Shown one piece after another: positions 19,427 through 27,310 of a DNA stretch of 33,523 nucleotides. The position numbers and the translations under genes are program-made. The stretch is from Bacteroidota bacterium (lineage in GTDB: Bacteria; Bacteroidota; Bacteroidia; Bacteroidales; FEN-979), in NCBI GenBank assembly GCA_016868575.1, contig VGGL01000021.1:1-33523 (forward strand). Reading direction: 5' to 3'. Below the pieces are notes generated by a model that did not search any database, was not told the DNA's origin, and saw nothing but the letters and a program-made list of their open reading frames with translations. Position 1 is the stretch's first letter. Each line of letters starts with the position of its first letter.

Positions 19427-20370
19427 TCAAATAACTACTTCTGTTCCCTTGTCAGGGATGGATACATTTTTAAAACCCGCCATTTCAGGTTCACCGCGGT
19501 AGAATGCTTGTGCATCAAATTCACCATGAACAAGAAATACTTGCTTCACCTGTTTCGGTTCCTGACAATGGAGGTACTGCTTCATCTCTCGATAGTCCCC
19601 GTGTCCTGAAAAGGCCTCAATCCGTTCAACCGCAGCCTTTACCGGATGCTTGACTCCGAAAATAGATACCGGATCTTCTCCGTCCAGGATCCTTGCTCCA
19701 AGGGTGGCGGGAGCGCAATAGCCCACAAAAAGAACGGTATTGTCTGGATTCTCTATGTTGTTGGCCAGGTGGTGCTTGATCCTGCCCGCTTCTGCCATGC
19801 CTGAGGCGGAAATGATCACGCAAGGTGTCCTCAGGGTGTTGAGTTTTTTTGATTCGGTAACCTTTTTAATATATCTGAGACTGCTGAATCCAAATGGATC
19901 CGGATCATTTTCCATGACCTTGTGCACCGCATCGTTCAGGTTATCGAGGTGGAGCCTAAAGATATCTGTTGCATTGACTGCCAGGGGACTGTCGATATAT
20001 ATATTCACCTTTGGCAGGAGCCCTTCGTTAAAGAAGTTGTTCAAGGTGTAATCCATTTCCTGAATATGTCCGCTATCGGTCAGCATAATCGCACAAAGAT
20101 CCCTTGTAGCCGAAGTACAAACCACGGATCCATGAAAGCCAAGCCGATAGATGTAGGGGATCAATCCCGAGTGATCAATATGAGCATGGGACAGGATGAC
20201 ATGATCAATCTCAGCAGGGTCAAAACCCAGTTCCCGGTTCGTGGCATCTGTCTCGAGCCCCTTGCCCTGGAACATCCCACAATCGAGCAGAATTTTTTTC
20301 CTTTATTGGACTTGATGAGATATTTGCTGCCGGTCACTTCGCGGGCAGCACCCAGGAATTGAAGTTTCAT
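19427..20370 (-). pseudogene. Decayed beta-CASP metallo-beta-lactamase (RNA-processing exonuclease type)
   Basis: The gene starts at 20370 with MKLQFLGAAREVTGSKYLI, the usual start of bacterial beta-CASP MBL proteins. After codon 26 the frame breaks in a run of seven A (plus-strand T run 20283-20289). One more A would give GKKILLDCGMFQG and rejoin the long downstream frame. That frame has LSHAHIDHSG (metal motif 2). It then jumps from GHIQEMD directly to YTLNNFFNEGLLP and YIDSPLAVNAT, so the family region with metal motifs 3 and 4 (about 140 residues) is missing; the junction is near 20046-20056. The beta-CASP part is kept (SASGMAEAGRI, FSGHGD, VHGE). The joined product would be about 314 residues against some 460 normally, and catalytically dead. 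Confidence 0.88.
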
Positions 20371-20399
20371 GAGGCAATCTTCATTGTTTTCTTAGGATT

Positions 20400-20433
20400 C
20401 AAAAGTAGATATTTTATCCTCCGGAAGGTCAAA
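20400..20433 (-). promoter_or_regulatory. Promoter of the decayed MBL gene (TTTG-22-TACTTTTG)
   Basis: On the minus strand TTTG (20433-20430) is followed after 22 bases by TACTTTTG (20407-20400). This fits the Bacteroidota TTTG/TAnnTTTG consensus. The ATG is 29 bases further on. The promoter looks intact although the gene is broken. Confidence 0.65.
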
Positions 20434-20483
20434 CCAATTCCACCTCGTTCATTTCAAAATGAAATTCTCTGTCAGACCTTCCC

Positions 20484-20525
20484 GAAAAAAAGAAACCTTC
20501 TCTGATAAACAGAAAAGGTTTTTTA
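20484..20525 (-). terminator. Intrinsic terminator after tRNA-Pro, usable in both directions
   Basis: Arms AAACCTTCTCTG (20493-20504) and CAGAAAAGGTTT (20510-20521) form a 12-base stem with one mismatch and a 5-base loop. On the minus strand it is followed by a run of T broken by one C, directly after the tRNA 3' end. On the plus strand a T run also follows. Confidence 0.8.
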
Positions 20526-20526
20526 T

Positions 20527-20603
20527 TGGTCGGGGCGAGAAGACTCGAACTTCCGACCCCTTGCACCCCATGCAAGTGCGCTAGCCAACTGCGCCACGCC
20601 CCG
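20527..20603 (-). tRNA. tRNA-Pro (anticodon GGG), CCA encoded
   Basis: The minus strand folds as a full cloverleaf. The acceptor stem is CGGGGCG/CGCCCCG. The D arm has GCGC/GCGC with the loop AGTTGGCTA, and the anticodon stem is CTTGC/GCAAG with loop ATGGGGT (anticodon GGG). The T arm is GGAAG-TTCGAGT-CTTCT, followed by ACCA. C1, the GGG anticodon and the body match bacterial tRNA-Pro. The CCA is part of the DNA. It lies between a broken tRNA copy (5' side) and an intrinsic terminator (3' side). Confidence 0.95.
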
Positions 20604-20636
20604 AATATTTATTTTAAGAACTCGAACTTCCGACCC

Positions 20637-20653
20637 TCCCGCCCATGGCGGGA
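20637..20653. repeat. Palindrome replacing the anticodon arm in the broken tRNA
   Basis: TCCCGCCCATGGCGGGA has 7-base arms around a 3-base loop. It occupies exactly the 17 bases that hold the anticodon arm in the intact neighbour. Confidence 0.85.
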
Positions 20654-20665
20654 TGCGCTAGCCAA

Positions 20666-20681
20666 TCCCGAGAACTCGGGA
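20666..20681. repeat. Palindrome inserted in the D arm of the broken tRNA
   Basis: TCCCGAGAACTCGGGA is an almost perfect 16-base palindrome. It stands in place of five D-stem bases of the intact tRNA. It shares TCCCG...CGGGA ends with the palindrome at 20637-20653. Confidence 0.85.
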
Positions 20682-20703
20682 CCACGCCCCGAATTCAAGG
20701 GTG

Positions 20704-20711
20704 CAAAGATA
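20704..20711 (-). promoter_or_regulatory. -7 box (TATCTTTG) of the tRNA-Pro unit
   Basis: On the minus strand TATCTTTG fits TAnnTTTG and lies 12 bases upstream of the broken tRNA copy. No clear -33 element is seen. A transcript from here would carry the broken copy, then the intact tRNA-Pro, and stop at the terminator, about 215 bases in all. Confidence 0.55.
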
Positions 20712-20733
20712 AAAAATAATTCAGGATTATCCT

Positions 20734-20741
20734 TACCTTTG
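20734..20741 (+). promoter_or_regulatory. -7 box (TACCTTTG) of the DUF456 gene
   Basis: TACCTTTG fits the TAnnTTTG consensus and lies 20 bases before the ATG at 20762. It is back to back with the -7 box of the tRNA unit. Confidence 0.5.
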
Positions 20742-20761
20742 TTTAGTCTCAATTGGTGATA

Positions 20762-21238
20762 ATGGATGCAATTCTGATCATCCTTGGCATTGTTGCTATC
20801 CTGGCGGGACTTGCAGGTAGTGTTTTACCTGTTCTGCCCGGTCCTCCGCTGGCATATATTTCTCTCATCCTGCTTCAATTTACTTCTTTCAAACCTTTCT
20901 CAGTGAAATTTCTGGTGCTCTGGGGGGGTGTTACAGTAGCCGTGACAATTCTGGATTATGTTGTTCCGGTTTATGGAACCAAGGTGTTTGGCGGCACTTC
21001 CAAGGGAATGTGGGGTGCAACCATCGGACTGATCATCGGCATCTTTTTTCTTCCTCCTTTCGGGATGATCGTGGGTCCATTCCTCGGAGCACTTGTAGGA
21101 GAGATGCTTGCCGGTGCACAGAGCGATAAGGCACTGAAAGCTGCATTTGGATCTTTCCTTGGATTTCTGGCAGGGACGCTCATGAAACTGGCGCTCTGTA
21201 TCATTTTCGCCATATTCTTCATTGGTTCGTTTTTTTAG
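20762..21238 (+). CDS. DUF456 family inner-membrane protein
   Basis: The 158-residue protein is almost entirely hydrophobic. A glycine/proline-rich N-terminal hairpin (GLAGSVLPVLPGPPLAY) is followed by a DYVVPVYGTKVFGGTS loop and a glycine-zipper segment (GPFLGALVGEMLAG). These are the features of DUF456 proteins. Their function is unknown; they are small membrane proteins of about 160 residues, so this one is full length. I chose the ATG at 20762 over the TTG at 20753. It gives the usual short hydrophobic start and a workable leader after the -7 box. The next gene follows after 24 bases. Confidence 0.85.
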   Translation: MDAILIILGIVAILAGLAGSVLPVLPGPPLAYISLILLQFTSFKPFSVKFLVLWGGVTVAVTILDYVVPVYGTKVFGGTSKGMWGATIGLIIGIFFLPPFGMIVGPFLGALVGEMLAGAQSDKALKAAFGSFLGFLAGTLMKLALCIIFAIFFIGSFF

Positions 21239-21262
21239 CCATTTCACAAAAAGCAAGAAACT

Positions 21263-22114
21263 ATGCCATCTATGTATGACCACTCCGAAAAAGGTCGTCA
21301 GCTGAAAAAGGAGAATAATAAGCTTCAGGAAGAAAAAGCCATACTGGATAAAATCCGGAAGAATCGTTCTCCCAGCTTATTGAAAGCAATAAGGTGGAGA
21401 AATTCAGGTTCCGTTTTGGTCGGAATCAGCCTGATGCTTCTCCTTGGAGGCCCTTTCTACCTTTATATCCGTGAAACCGTTAACAACCCCGGAAAAAACC
21501 TGGCGGGGATCCCTGACTTCTGGTTGGTTTATGCCGGTCTTGCCATTGGAGTTATCTTGTTGCTCATTGCACTCTTCATCGCATGGAAAGATATGCAACA
21601 AGTGACGGGATGGGTGACGTCCCTTCCATTCAAATTCTCTAACCATTACCTGAATTTCATCTCTACAACGTTTTCCACCACATCAAAACATTCCGGGACT
21701 AGATATGCAGATGCAGGATTTACATTGGAGTTTGAAGATCCGGTTGATACTGAACTTCTACAAAACAGTGCAGCCGGGATTACCGGTAAAGAGTTTCAAC
21801 TGGAAGCGGATTTTTTTGAGGTTGAAGTGGAGAAAGAACCCATTGAACCTCAAATGGATATTTCCGATGAGGAATTGGATGCCATTGAAGCTGAGATGGA
21901 TAAGGAGAGTAATACCGATATTTTCGAATCAGATGATCCTCCGAAAGAGGCACAAAAAGTCAAACTGCTCGGCCATTTTATCAACGGCATGGCCTTTCAT
22001 AAGTTCTTTGTTACCTATTGCAATGACGTCCTGTTGCCGCTTCATCAGAAAAATAAGATCCTTTCCGTGATGTTGATCAATGAGGATGATCTTGATTTCA
22101 TGGACTTCTCTTGA
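21263..22114 (+). CDS. Hypothetical membrane protein with N-terminal coiled coil and acidic cytoplasmic region
   Basis: I do not recognise this 283-residue protein. Residues 5-35 are charged and coiled-coil-like (KGRQLKKENNKLQEEKAIL). Two membrane segments lie at about 50-69 and 86-108. The remaining 170 residues are soluble, with an acidic stretch near 185-235 (for example DISDEELDAIEAEMD) and a more hydrophobic end. With two membrane spans, both ends should face the same side, probably the cytoplasm. It lies 24 bases after the DUF456 gene and is probably co-transcribed with it. Confidence 0.75.
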   Translation: MPSMYDHSEKGRQLKKENNKLQEEKAILDKIRKNRSPSLLKAIRWRNSGSVLVGISLMLLLGGPFYLYIRETVNNPGKNLAGIPDFWLVYAGLAIGVILLLIALFIAWKDMQQVTGWVTSLPFKFSNHYLNFISTTFSTTSKHSGTRYADAGFTLEFEDPVDTELLQNSAAGITGKEFQLEADFFEVEVEKEPIEPQMDISDEELDAIEAEMDKESNTDIFESDDPPKEAQKVKLLGHFINGMAFHKFFVTYCNDVLLPLHQKNKILSVMLINEDDLDFMDFS

Positions 22115-22141
22115 TCAGATCAGGCTACTTTTGTACCTTTG
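22111..22141 (+). promoter_or_regulatory. Promoter upstream of trxB (TTG-20-TACCTTTG)
   Basis: TTG at 22111-22113 is followed after 20 bases by TACCTTTG (22134-22141). An overlapping second match, TACTTTTG, lies at 22126-22133. It leaves an untranslated leader of about 140 bases before trxB, filled mainly by repeat B. Confidence 0.55.
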
Positions 22142-22159
22142 CCCTTGAAATTTTTCTTT

Positions 22160-22245
22160 TACCGCAAAGTCACTGAGTCACAAAGTTACAGAGTCACAGA
22201 GTCACAAAGAGAATGGTTTTCGTGTCTTCGTGACTTAGTGGTTAC
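22160..22245. repeat. Intergenic repeat B, copy 1 (trxB leader), imperfect inverted repeat
   Basis: The left arm (about 22160-22185, ACCGCAAAGTCACTGAGTCAC) and right arm (about 22221-22244, GTGACTTAGTGGT) are imperfect reverse complements. The centre holds short tandem AGTCACAG-like units. This is a MITE-like or REP-like intergenic element. A related stretch in the opposite orientation lies after trxB. Confidence 0.65.
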
Positions 22246-22290
22246 TGCGTGTATCATGAATGATAATCGAAAACCAAATGCACCTCAAAT

Positions 22291-23232
22291 ATGTCCGAGA
22301 ACATTGAAAAAAACAAGTGCCTGATCATCGGATCCGGCCCTGCTGGGTATACAGCGGCAATCTATGCCGGCCGTGCCGACCTCAAACCGATTGTTTATCA
22401 GGGTCTGCAACCCGGAGGCCAATTGACCATTACGACCGAAGTTGACAACTTCCCCGGTTATCCTGAAGGAGTCAAAGGCCCTGAGATGATGGAAGATTTA
22501 AAAAAGCAATCAGAAAGGTTTGGGACCGATGTTCGGTTTGGGATTATCACCCGGGTTGACTTCTCAGGAAAACCCTTGAAAGCCTGGGCTGATGACGGGA
22601 AAGAGATCCGTGCCGACGCGGTGATCATTGCCACCGGTGCTTCCGCCAAATGGCTGGGGCTGGAGTCGGAGAAAAAGTTCATGGGACAGGGCGTTTCCGG
22701 TTGTGCTACCTGCGACGGGTTTTTCTACCGTGGTCAGGATGTGGCCATCGTCGGCGGAGGCGATACCGCTGCCGAAGAAGCTACCTACCTGGCTAAGTTA
22801 TGCCGGAAAGTATATATGATCCATCGCCGGGATGAGCTGCGTGCCTCGAAAGCCATGCAGCATAAAGTGCGCAATACACCCAACATTGAGATGCTATGGA
22901 GTCATGTACCTGTCGAGGTTCTCGGTGATTTCAAGGGCGTTAATGGCTTGCGGGTGAAAAATGTGAAAACAGGGGAGGAGAGAGACCTGCCAGTGACCGG
23001 ATTCTTTGTAGCCATTGGCCATCAGCCCAACTCGGATATCTTCCGCGGGCAACTGGACATACATGAGAATGGGTATATTGTGACAATTCCTGGTTCCACA
23101 AGGACAAGTGTGGAAGGAGTATTTGCAGCCGGTGATGTGCAGGATCACTACTACCGCCAGGCAGTCACCGCCGCAGGAACAGGATGTATGGCGGCCATTG
23201 AAGCAGAACGGTATCTTTCATCAGAGAAATAA
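22291..23232 (+). CDS. trxB: Thioredoxin-disulfide reductase
   Basis: The 313-residue flavoenzyme passes electrons from NADPH through FAD to thioredoxin in the cytoplasm. Visible motifs are the FAD-binding GSGPAG (residues 14-19), the redox pair Cys138 and Cys141 in GCATCDG, the NADPH-binding GGGDTAAEEA (155-164) with the HRRD block near 178, and the C-terminal FAD motif GDVQDHYYRQA. Length and order match the low-molecular-weight bacterial enzyme. It is preceded and followed by related repeat sequences in opposite orientation. No thioredoxin gene is adjacent. Confidence 0.97.
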   Translation: MSENIEKNKCLIIGSGPAGYTAAIYAGRADLKPIVYQGLQPGGQLTITTEVDNFPGYPEGVKGPEMMEDLKKQSERFGTDVRFGIITRVDFSGKPLKAWADDGKEIRADAVIIATGASAKWLGLESEKKFMGQGVSGCATCDGFFYRGQDVAIVGGGDTAAEEATYLAKLCRKVYMIHRRDELRASKAMQHKVRNTPNIEMLWSHVPVEVLGDFKGVNGLRVKNVKTGEERDLPVTGFFVAIGHQPNSDIFRGQLDIHENGYIVTIPGSTRTSVEGVFAAGDVQDHYYRQAVTAAGTGCMAAIEAERYLSSEK

Positions 23233-23280
23233 TAATCGCTTAATTCCATACCTTGCATTGGTTTTCAATTTGATTTTTTT

Positions 23281-23388
23281 TAACCAGGAAGTTCGCAAAG
23301 TGATTGCACGAAGTGCACAAAGGCCATGCTTTAACTAACTCATTCTTTGCGTCCTTTACATCAAACTCAGTGACCTTTGCCGTTAAAT
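23281..23388. repeat. Intergenic repeat B-like element, copy 2 (between trxB and purL)
   Basis: The stretch is rich in TTCGCAAAG, TGCACAAAG and CTTTGCGTCCTTT units. Its minus strand contains GCAAAGGTCACTGAGT (23380-23365), which matches GCAAAGTCACTGAGT at 22164-22178 except for one extra G. It fills most of the 199-base gap before purL. Confidence 0.6.
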
Positions 23389-23431
23389 GCTTTTAAGAAA
23401 ACCTCCATGAGATGGGGCAACTATTTATCGC

Positions 23432-26400
23432 ATGATTCTTTTTTTCAATACACCTGACAAATGCTACGCTGTTGATAAAGCATCTCCTCTCTCTGAAGAG
23501 GAGTTGGCAAAACTGCTTTGGCTTTTTGGGGATGCAATTTACCTGAATGAAGATTCGATTCCCGGCACCTTTATAGGGCCACGCAGGGAAATGATCACTC
23601 CGTGGAGCACCAGTGCGGTGGAGATCACACAGAATATGGGGATCATGGGTATCAGGAGAATTGAGCAGTTTTCAAAGCACGAAGTACGGAGTACGAAGTA
23701 CGACCGGATGTTGGAGCAGGTGTACAAGGGTCTTGATCAGTATATCTTTTCCATCGAACATCAACCTGATCCGGTCCTTTTTATCCATGACATCTCTGAA
23801 TACAATCAAAAGGAAGGGTTGGCTTTGAGCATCGAAGAGATCAATTTTCTTAATGATCTCAGCATAAAACTGGGCAGGAAACTTACTGACAGTGAGGTAT
23901 TTGGTTTTTCTCAGGTCAATTCGGAGCATTGCCGCCATAAAATATTTAATGGCACCTTTATCATTGATAGCATAGAACAAGCGGAGAGCCTGTTTGCATT
24001 GATCCGGAAAACATCGAAAGTCAACTCCAACCGGCTGGTATCTGCCTATAAGGATAATGTTGCCTTCTTCAAAGGACCGGTCATTGTTCAGTTTGCCCCG
24101 AAATCTCCTGATAAACCCGATTATTTCCAACTGACAGACATTGAGACGGTGCTCTCTCTGAAAGCAGAGACCCATAATTTCCCTACGACTGTCGAACCCT
24201 TCAATGGGGCTGCCACCGGCAGTGGAGGAGAGATCCGCGACAGGATGGCCGGTGGTAAAGCCAGCATTCCGCTGGCCGGAACAGCCGTGTACATGACTTC
24301 CTATTCCAGGCTGGAACCAGGACAGCCCTTTGAGCAAAACATCCCCGCCCGTCCCTGGCTCTACCATGCTCCGGAAGAGATCCTGATCAGGGCCTCCAAC
24401 GGCGCCAGTGATTTCGGGAACAAATTTGGACAACCCCTGATCTGCGGCAGCGTACTGACTTTCGAACATCATGAAAACGGGAAGATCTTCGCCTTTGACA
24501 AAGTGATCATGCTCGCCGGAGGAATTGGATTTGCCAGGGTGAGCGACAGTTTGAAAGAGACGCCTGAGCCTGGGCAGAAGATCATTGTGATGGGTGGCGA
24601 CAACTACCGGATCGGAATGGGTGGTAGTGCTGTTTCGAGCGTGGCTACCGGCGAGTACAGCAATGCCATTGAGCTCAATGCCGTCCAGCGCTCCAACCCG
24701 GAGATGCAAAAGCGGGTTTTCAATACCCTCCGGGCCATGGCCGAAGTTGAAAGGAATCCCATCGTATCCATCCACGACCATGGTGCCGGTGGCCATCTGA
24801 ATTGCCTGTCGGAGCTCATGGAAGCAACAGGTGGAGAAATTGACATGGGCAAACTTCCGCTTGGTGACCCAACCCTATCCGACAAGGAGATCATCGGCAA
24901 CGAATCACAGGAACGGATGGGGCTGATTGTGAACAATAAAGATGTTGATTTTCTCCGTTCTGTTGCTGATCGCGAGCGGGCACCCTTGTATGAAGTCGGA
25001 AAAACCACGGATGACCATCAACTGGTGTTTTGTAACAAGGAAAAGCAAACTTCACCGATCCACCTCCCCCTGGAGGCGATGTTCCACAGCCCGCCGAAGA
25101 CCATCATCACCGATCAGACAGTTGATCAGGTCTTCCTGAACCCCACCTACGAGATAGATCAGTTTGAATCCTATCTCAGTTATGTGCTTCAACTGGAAGC
25201 CGTTGCCTGCAAAGACTGGCTTACCAACAAGGTTGACCGGGCCGTCAGCGGCAAGATCGCCATGCAGCAAACCTGCGGAGAGATCCAACTCCCCCTGAAC
25301 AACCTGGGAGCCGTTGCCCTCGACTATTCCGGTGAAAAAGGGATTGCCACCGCCATCGGCCATGCACCGGCAGCCATGCTGATCAACCGAACAAAAGGAA
25401 GCCGTCTCGCAATTACCGAAGCCCTGACCAACATCATCTGGGCTCCTTTGCAAGATGGCCTCCAAGGCATCTCGCTGAGTGCAAACTGGATGTGGCCGTG
25501 TAAAAACCCGGGAGAAGATGCACGCCTGTATGAGGCCGTGAAAGCCTTGAGCGACTTTGCCATTGAACTGGGGATCAACATTCCAACCGGTAAAGACTCG
25601 CTCTCAATGACCCAAAAGTACCCCGATGGGCAAGTGGTTTATGCCCCGGGAACCGTGATCATCTCTGCGGCCGCCGAAGTGATCGATGTAAAGAAAATTG
25701 TTTCACCGGTCATCCGGCATGCAAAAGACACCGTACTGTTGTATATTGACCTTTCCGGTGATTCATATTCCCTGGGCGGAAGTTCTTTTGCACAGGTTGT
25801 GAACAGCCTCGGATCTGATTGTCCGGATGTATGTCAGTCCGGTTATCTCATCAAGGTTTTCCGGGAGATACAGGATCTTATTGTTCAGGGACAGATCCTT
25901 GCCGGGCACGACATTTCAGCCGGTGGAATGATAACAACCCTATTGGAAATGACATTTCCCAATACTTTGGGAGGGATTGTTGCGGATTTGAGTGGTTTGA
26001 TGGCAAAGGATATGATCCACCTCTTGTTTGCCGAAAATCCCGGGATTATCATTCAAACTAAGAAGGAAGATTGTGTGAAAGAGCTTCTGCAGGCCAAAGG
26101 CATCTCTGCCCTGGAAATTGGCTATCCGCAAGCTGATCGCCGGGTACAGATCAAACTGAAGGGGCAGATGATGGATCTGGATATTGATGCATGGCGGGAT
26201 GCATGGTACAGAACATCATATCTTCTGGATCGAAAACAAAGTGGAGAAGACCTGGCACTTCGGAGGTTTCTGAATTTCAAATCCCAACCGCTTCAAATTT
26301 CATTTTCCCGATCATTTTCAGGAAAAGCTGATACGTATGGGGTTGACTTGAACCGCAAGAATCCATCGGGTATCAGGGCGGCGGTGATCCGCGAAAAGGG

Positions 26401-27118
26401 CGTAAACCGCGACCGTGACATGGCCTGGGCGCTCTACCTCGCCGGCTTTGATGTGAAAGATGTGCACATGACCGATCTGATCTCCGGCAGGGAAACGCTG
26501 GAGGATATCCATTTTATTGCTTTTGCCGGCGGATTTTCCAATTCAGATGTGCTGGGATCGGCCAAAGGCTGGGCGGGAGCTTTCTTGTATAATCCCAAAG
26601 CACGTGAGGCGCTCGATCGTTTTTACCAACGCAAAGACACGCTGAGCCTGGGGGTTTGCAATGGCTGTCAACTGATGGTTGAACTGGGCGTGCTTTATCC
26701 GGAACATGAGAAACAACCCTGGATGTCGTGGAATGACTCGCACAAATATGAGTGTGCGTTTATCAACCTGACCATTTTTGAGAACAACTCAGTGATGCTC
26801 CATTCGCTGGCAGGAAGCCGGCTGGGAGTGTGGTCTGCGCACGGTGAAGGGAAATTCAACTTTCCCCTGGAAGAGTCAAAGTATCATATTCCGGCCAAGT
26901 TCAGCTACCATGAATATCCCGGCAACCCGAACGGCTCCATGTTCGATGCCGCGTGCATTGCCTCTGCCGACGGCCGCCACCTGGCCATCATGCCGCATAT
27001 TGAAGACTCCGTGCTTCCCTGGCAGTGGGCACATTATCCTTCCATCCGTGAAGACGAGATAACCCCCTGGGTGGAGGCGTTTGTGAATGCACGTAACTGG
27101 ATTGCGACCCAATTATAA
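23432..27118 (+). CDS. purL: Phosphoribosylformylglycinamidine synthase (FGAM synthase), single-chain form
   Basis: The 1,228-residue enzyme converts FGAR, glutamine and ATP to FGAM in de novo purine synthesis. The order is as in the large PurL: an N-terminal PurS-like domain; a synthetase core with SQVNSEHCRHKIFNG and ETHNFPTTVEPFNGAATGSGGEIRD; a second AIR-synthase-like half with TGKDSLSMT and AGHDISAGG; and a C-terminal class I glutaminase with nucleophile Cys1076 (GVCNGCQ) and the His1189/Glu1191 pair (MPHIED). All key residues are present. The GC content is visibly higher than in the flanking intergenic DNA. One N-terminal stretch (residues 83-92) is encoded by a tandem repeat-like sequence. 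No purine-pathway partner is adjacent. Confidence 0.97.
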   Translation: MILFFNTPDKCYAVDKASPLSEEELAKLLWLFGDAIYLNEDSIPGTFIGPRREMITPWSTSAVEITQNMGIMGIRRIEQFSKHEVRSTKYDRMLEQVYKGLDQYIFSIEHQPDPVLFIHDISEYNQKEGLALSIEEINFLNDLSIKLGRKLTDSEVFGFSQVNSEHCRHKIFNGTFIIDSIEQAESLFALIRKTSKVNSNRLVSAYKDNVAFFKGPVIVQFAPKSPDKPDYFQLTDIETVLSLKAETHNFPTTVEPFNGAATGSGGEIRDRMAGGKASIPLAGTAVYMTSYSRLEPGQPFEQNIPARPWLYHAPEEILIRASNGASDFGNKFGQPLICGSVLTFEHHENGKIFAFDKVIMLAGGIGFARVSDSLKETPEPGQKIIVMGGDNYRIGMGGSAVSSVATGEYSNAIELNAVQRSNPEMQKRVFNTLRAMAEVERNPIVSIHDHGAGGHLNCLSELMEATGGEIDMGKLPLGDPTLSDKEIIGNESQERMGLIVNNKDVDFLRSVADRERAPLYEVGKTTDDHQLVFCNKEKQTSPIHLPLEAMFHSPPKTIITDQTVDQVFLNPTYEIDQFESYLSYVLQLEAVACKDWLTNKVDRAVSGKIAMQQTCGEIQLPLNNLGAVALDYSGEKGIATAIGHAPAAMLINRTKGSRLAITEALTNIIWAPLQDGLQGISLSANWMWPCKNPGEDARLYEAVKALSDFAIELGINIPTGKDSLSMTQKYPDGQVVYAPGTVIISAAAEVIDVKKIVSPVIRHAKDTVLLYIDLSGDSYSLGGSSFAQVVNSLGSDCPDVCQSGYLIKVFREIQDLIVQGQILAGHDISAGGMITTLLEMTFPNTLGGIVADLSGLMAKDMIHLLFAENPGIIIQTKKEDCVKELLQAKGISALEIGYPQADRRVQIKLKGQMMDLDIDAWRDAWYRTSYLLDRKQSGEDLALRRFLNFKSQPLQISFSRSFSGKADTYGVDLNRKNPSGIRAAVIREKGVNRDRDMAWALYLAGFDVKDVHMTDLISGRETLEDIHFIAFAGGFSNSDVLGSAKGWAGAFLYNPKAREALDRFYQRKDTLSLGVCNGCQLMVELGVLYPEHEKQPWMSWNDSHKYECAFINLTIFENNSVMLHSLAGSRLGVWSAHGEGKFNFPLEESKYHIPAKFSYHEYPGNPNGSMFDAACIASADGRHLAIMPHIEDSVLPWQWAHYPSIREDEITPWVEAFVNARNWIATQL
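23678..23705 (+). repeat. Repeat-like segment inside purL (CGAAGTACG direct repeat)
   Basis: Two copies of CGAAGTACG are separated by GAGTA. They encode the residues KHEVRSTKYD in the N-terminal domain of PurL. The sequence resembles intergenic GTACGAAGTACGGAGTAC repeats that I know from Bacteroidota genomes rather than the surrounding purL codon use. Confidence 0.55.
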
Positions 27119-27147
27119 GTTGATCACAACTTTTCATTTTCCGTTTT

Positions 27148-27252
27148 TCACTTTTCACAGGAAACTATAGTCTTTTCATTGTACGCTCAAATCACTGAAA
27201 ACCAGTGTATAGTGAAAGGACTATAATTTTTAGTGAGTAATGAACAGATAAA
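27148..27252. repeat. Palindromic repeat C, copy 1 (upstream of the four-helix-bundle gene)
   Basis: The arms TATAGTCTTTTCATTGTAC (27166-27184) and GTATAGTGAAAGGACTATA (27207-27225) are near-complementary. An inner CACTG...CAGTG stem (27193-27207) extends the hairpin. Flanking TTCACTTTTCAC and ACAGATAAAA match the second copy at 27726-27832. Confidence 0.8.
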
Positions 27253-27310
27253 AGTGATTAGTATTCTGGGTTATTATGGTCTTTTTTTAATTCAAACAGG
27301 TGACCTTTTC

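Larger units (their letters stand above)
20616..20691 (-). pseudogene. Broken tRNA-Pro copy with two arms replaced by short palindromes
   Basis: This copy lies 12 bases upstream of the intact tRNA on the same strand. It keeps three blocks identical to it: the acceptor 5' strand with CGGGGCGTGG, the D-loop block TTGGCTAGCGCA, and the variable/T-arm block GGGTCGGAAGTTCGAG. The 17-base anticodon arm is replaced by a different 17-base palindrome. The five-base CGCAG of the D stem is replaced by a 16-base palindrome. The 3' half of the T stem and the acceptor 3' strand are gone. It cannot work as a tRNA. It should be transcribed as the leader of the intact tRNA. Confidence 0.85.

Noticed and set aside
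20526-20759. A 77-codon frame on the plus strand across the tRNA region
   Set aside because: It is the antisense of tRNA-Pro and its broken copy. Such frames ([11 protein letters not shown] type) are a known false gene call.
22139-22324. Small gene in the trxB leader (61 codons)
   Set aside because: It is the translation of repeat B (VTESQ-type peptide), overlaps the trxB start, and shows no protein-like conservation signal.
23672-24796. A 374-codon frame on the minus strand inside purL
   Set aside because: It is fully antisense to conserved PurL coding sequence, has no recognisable domain, and is an effect of codon bias on the opposite strand.
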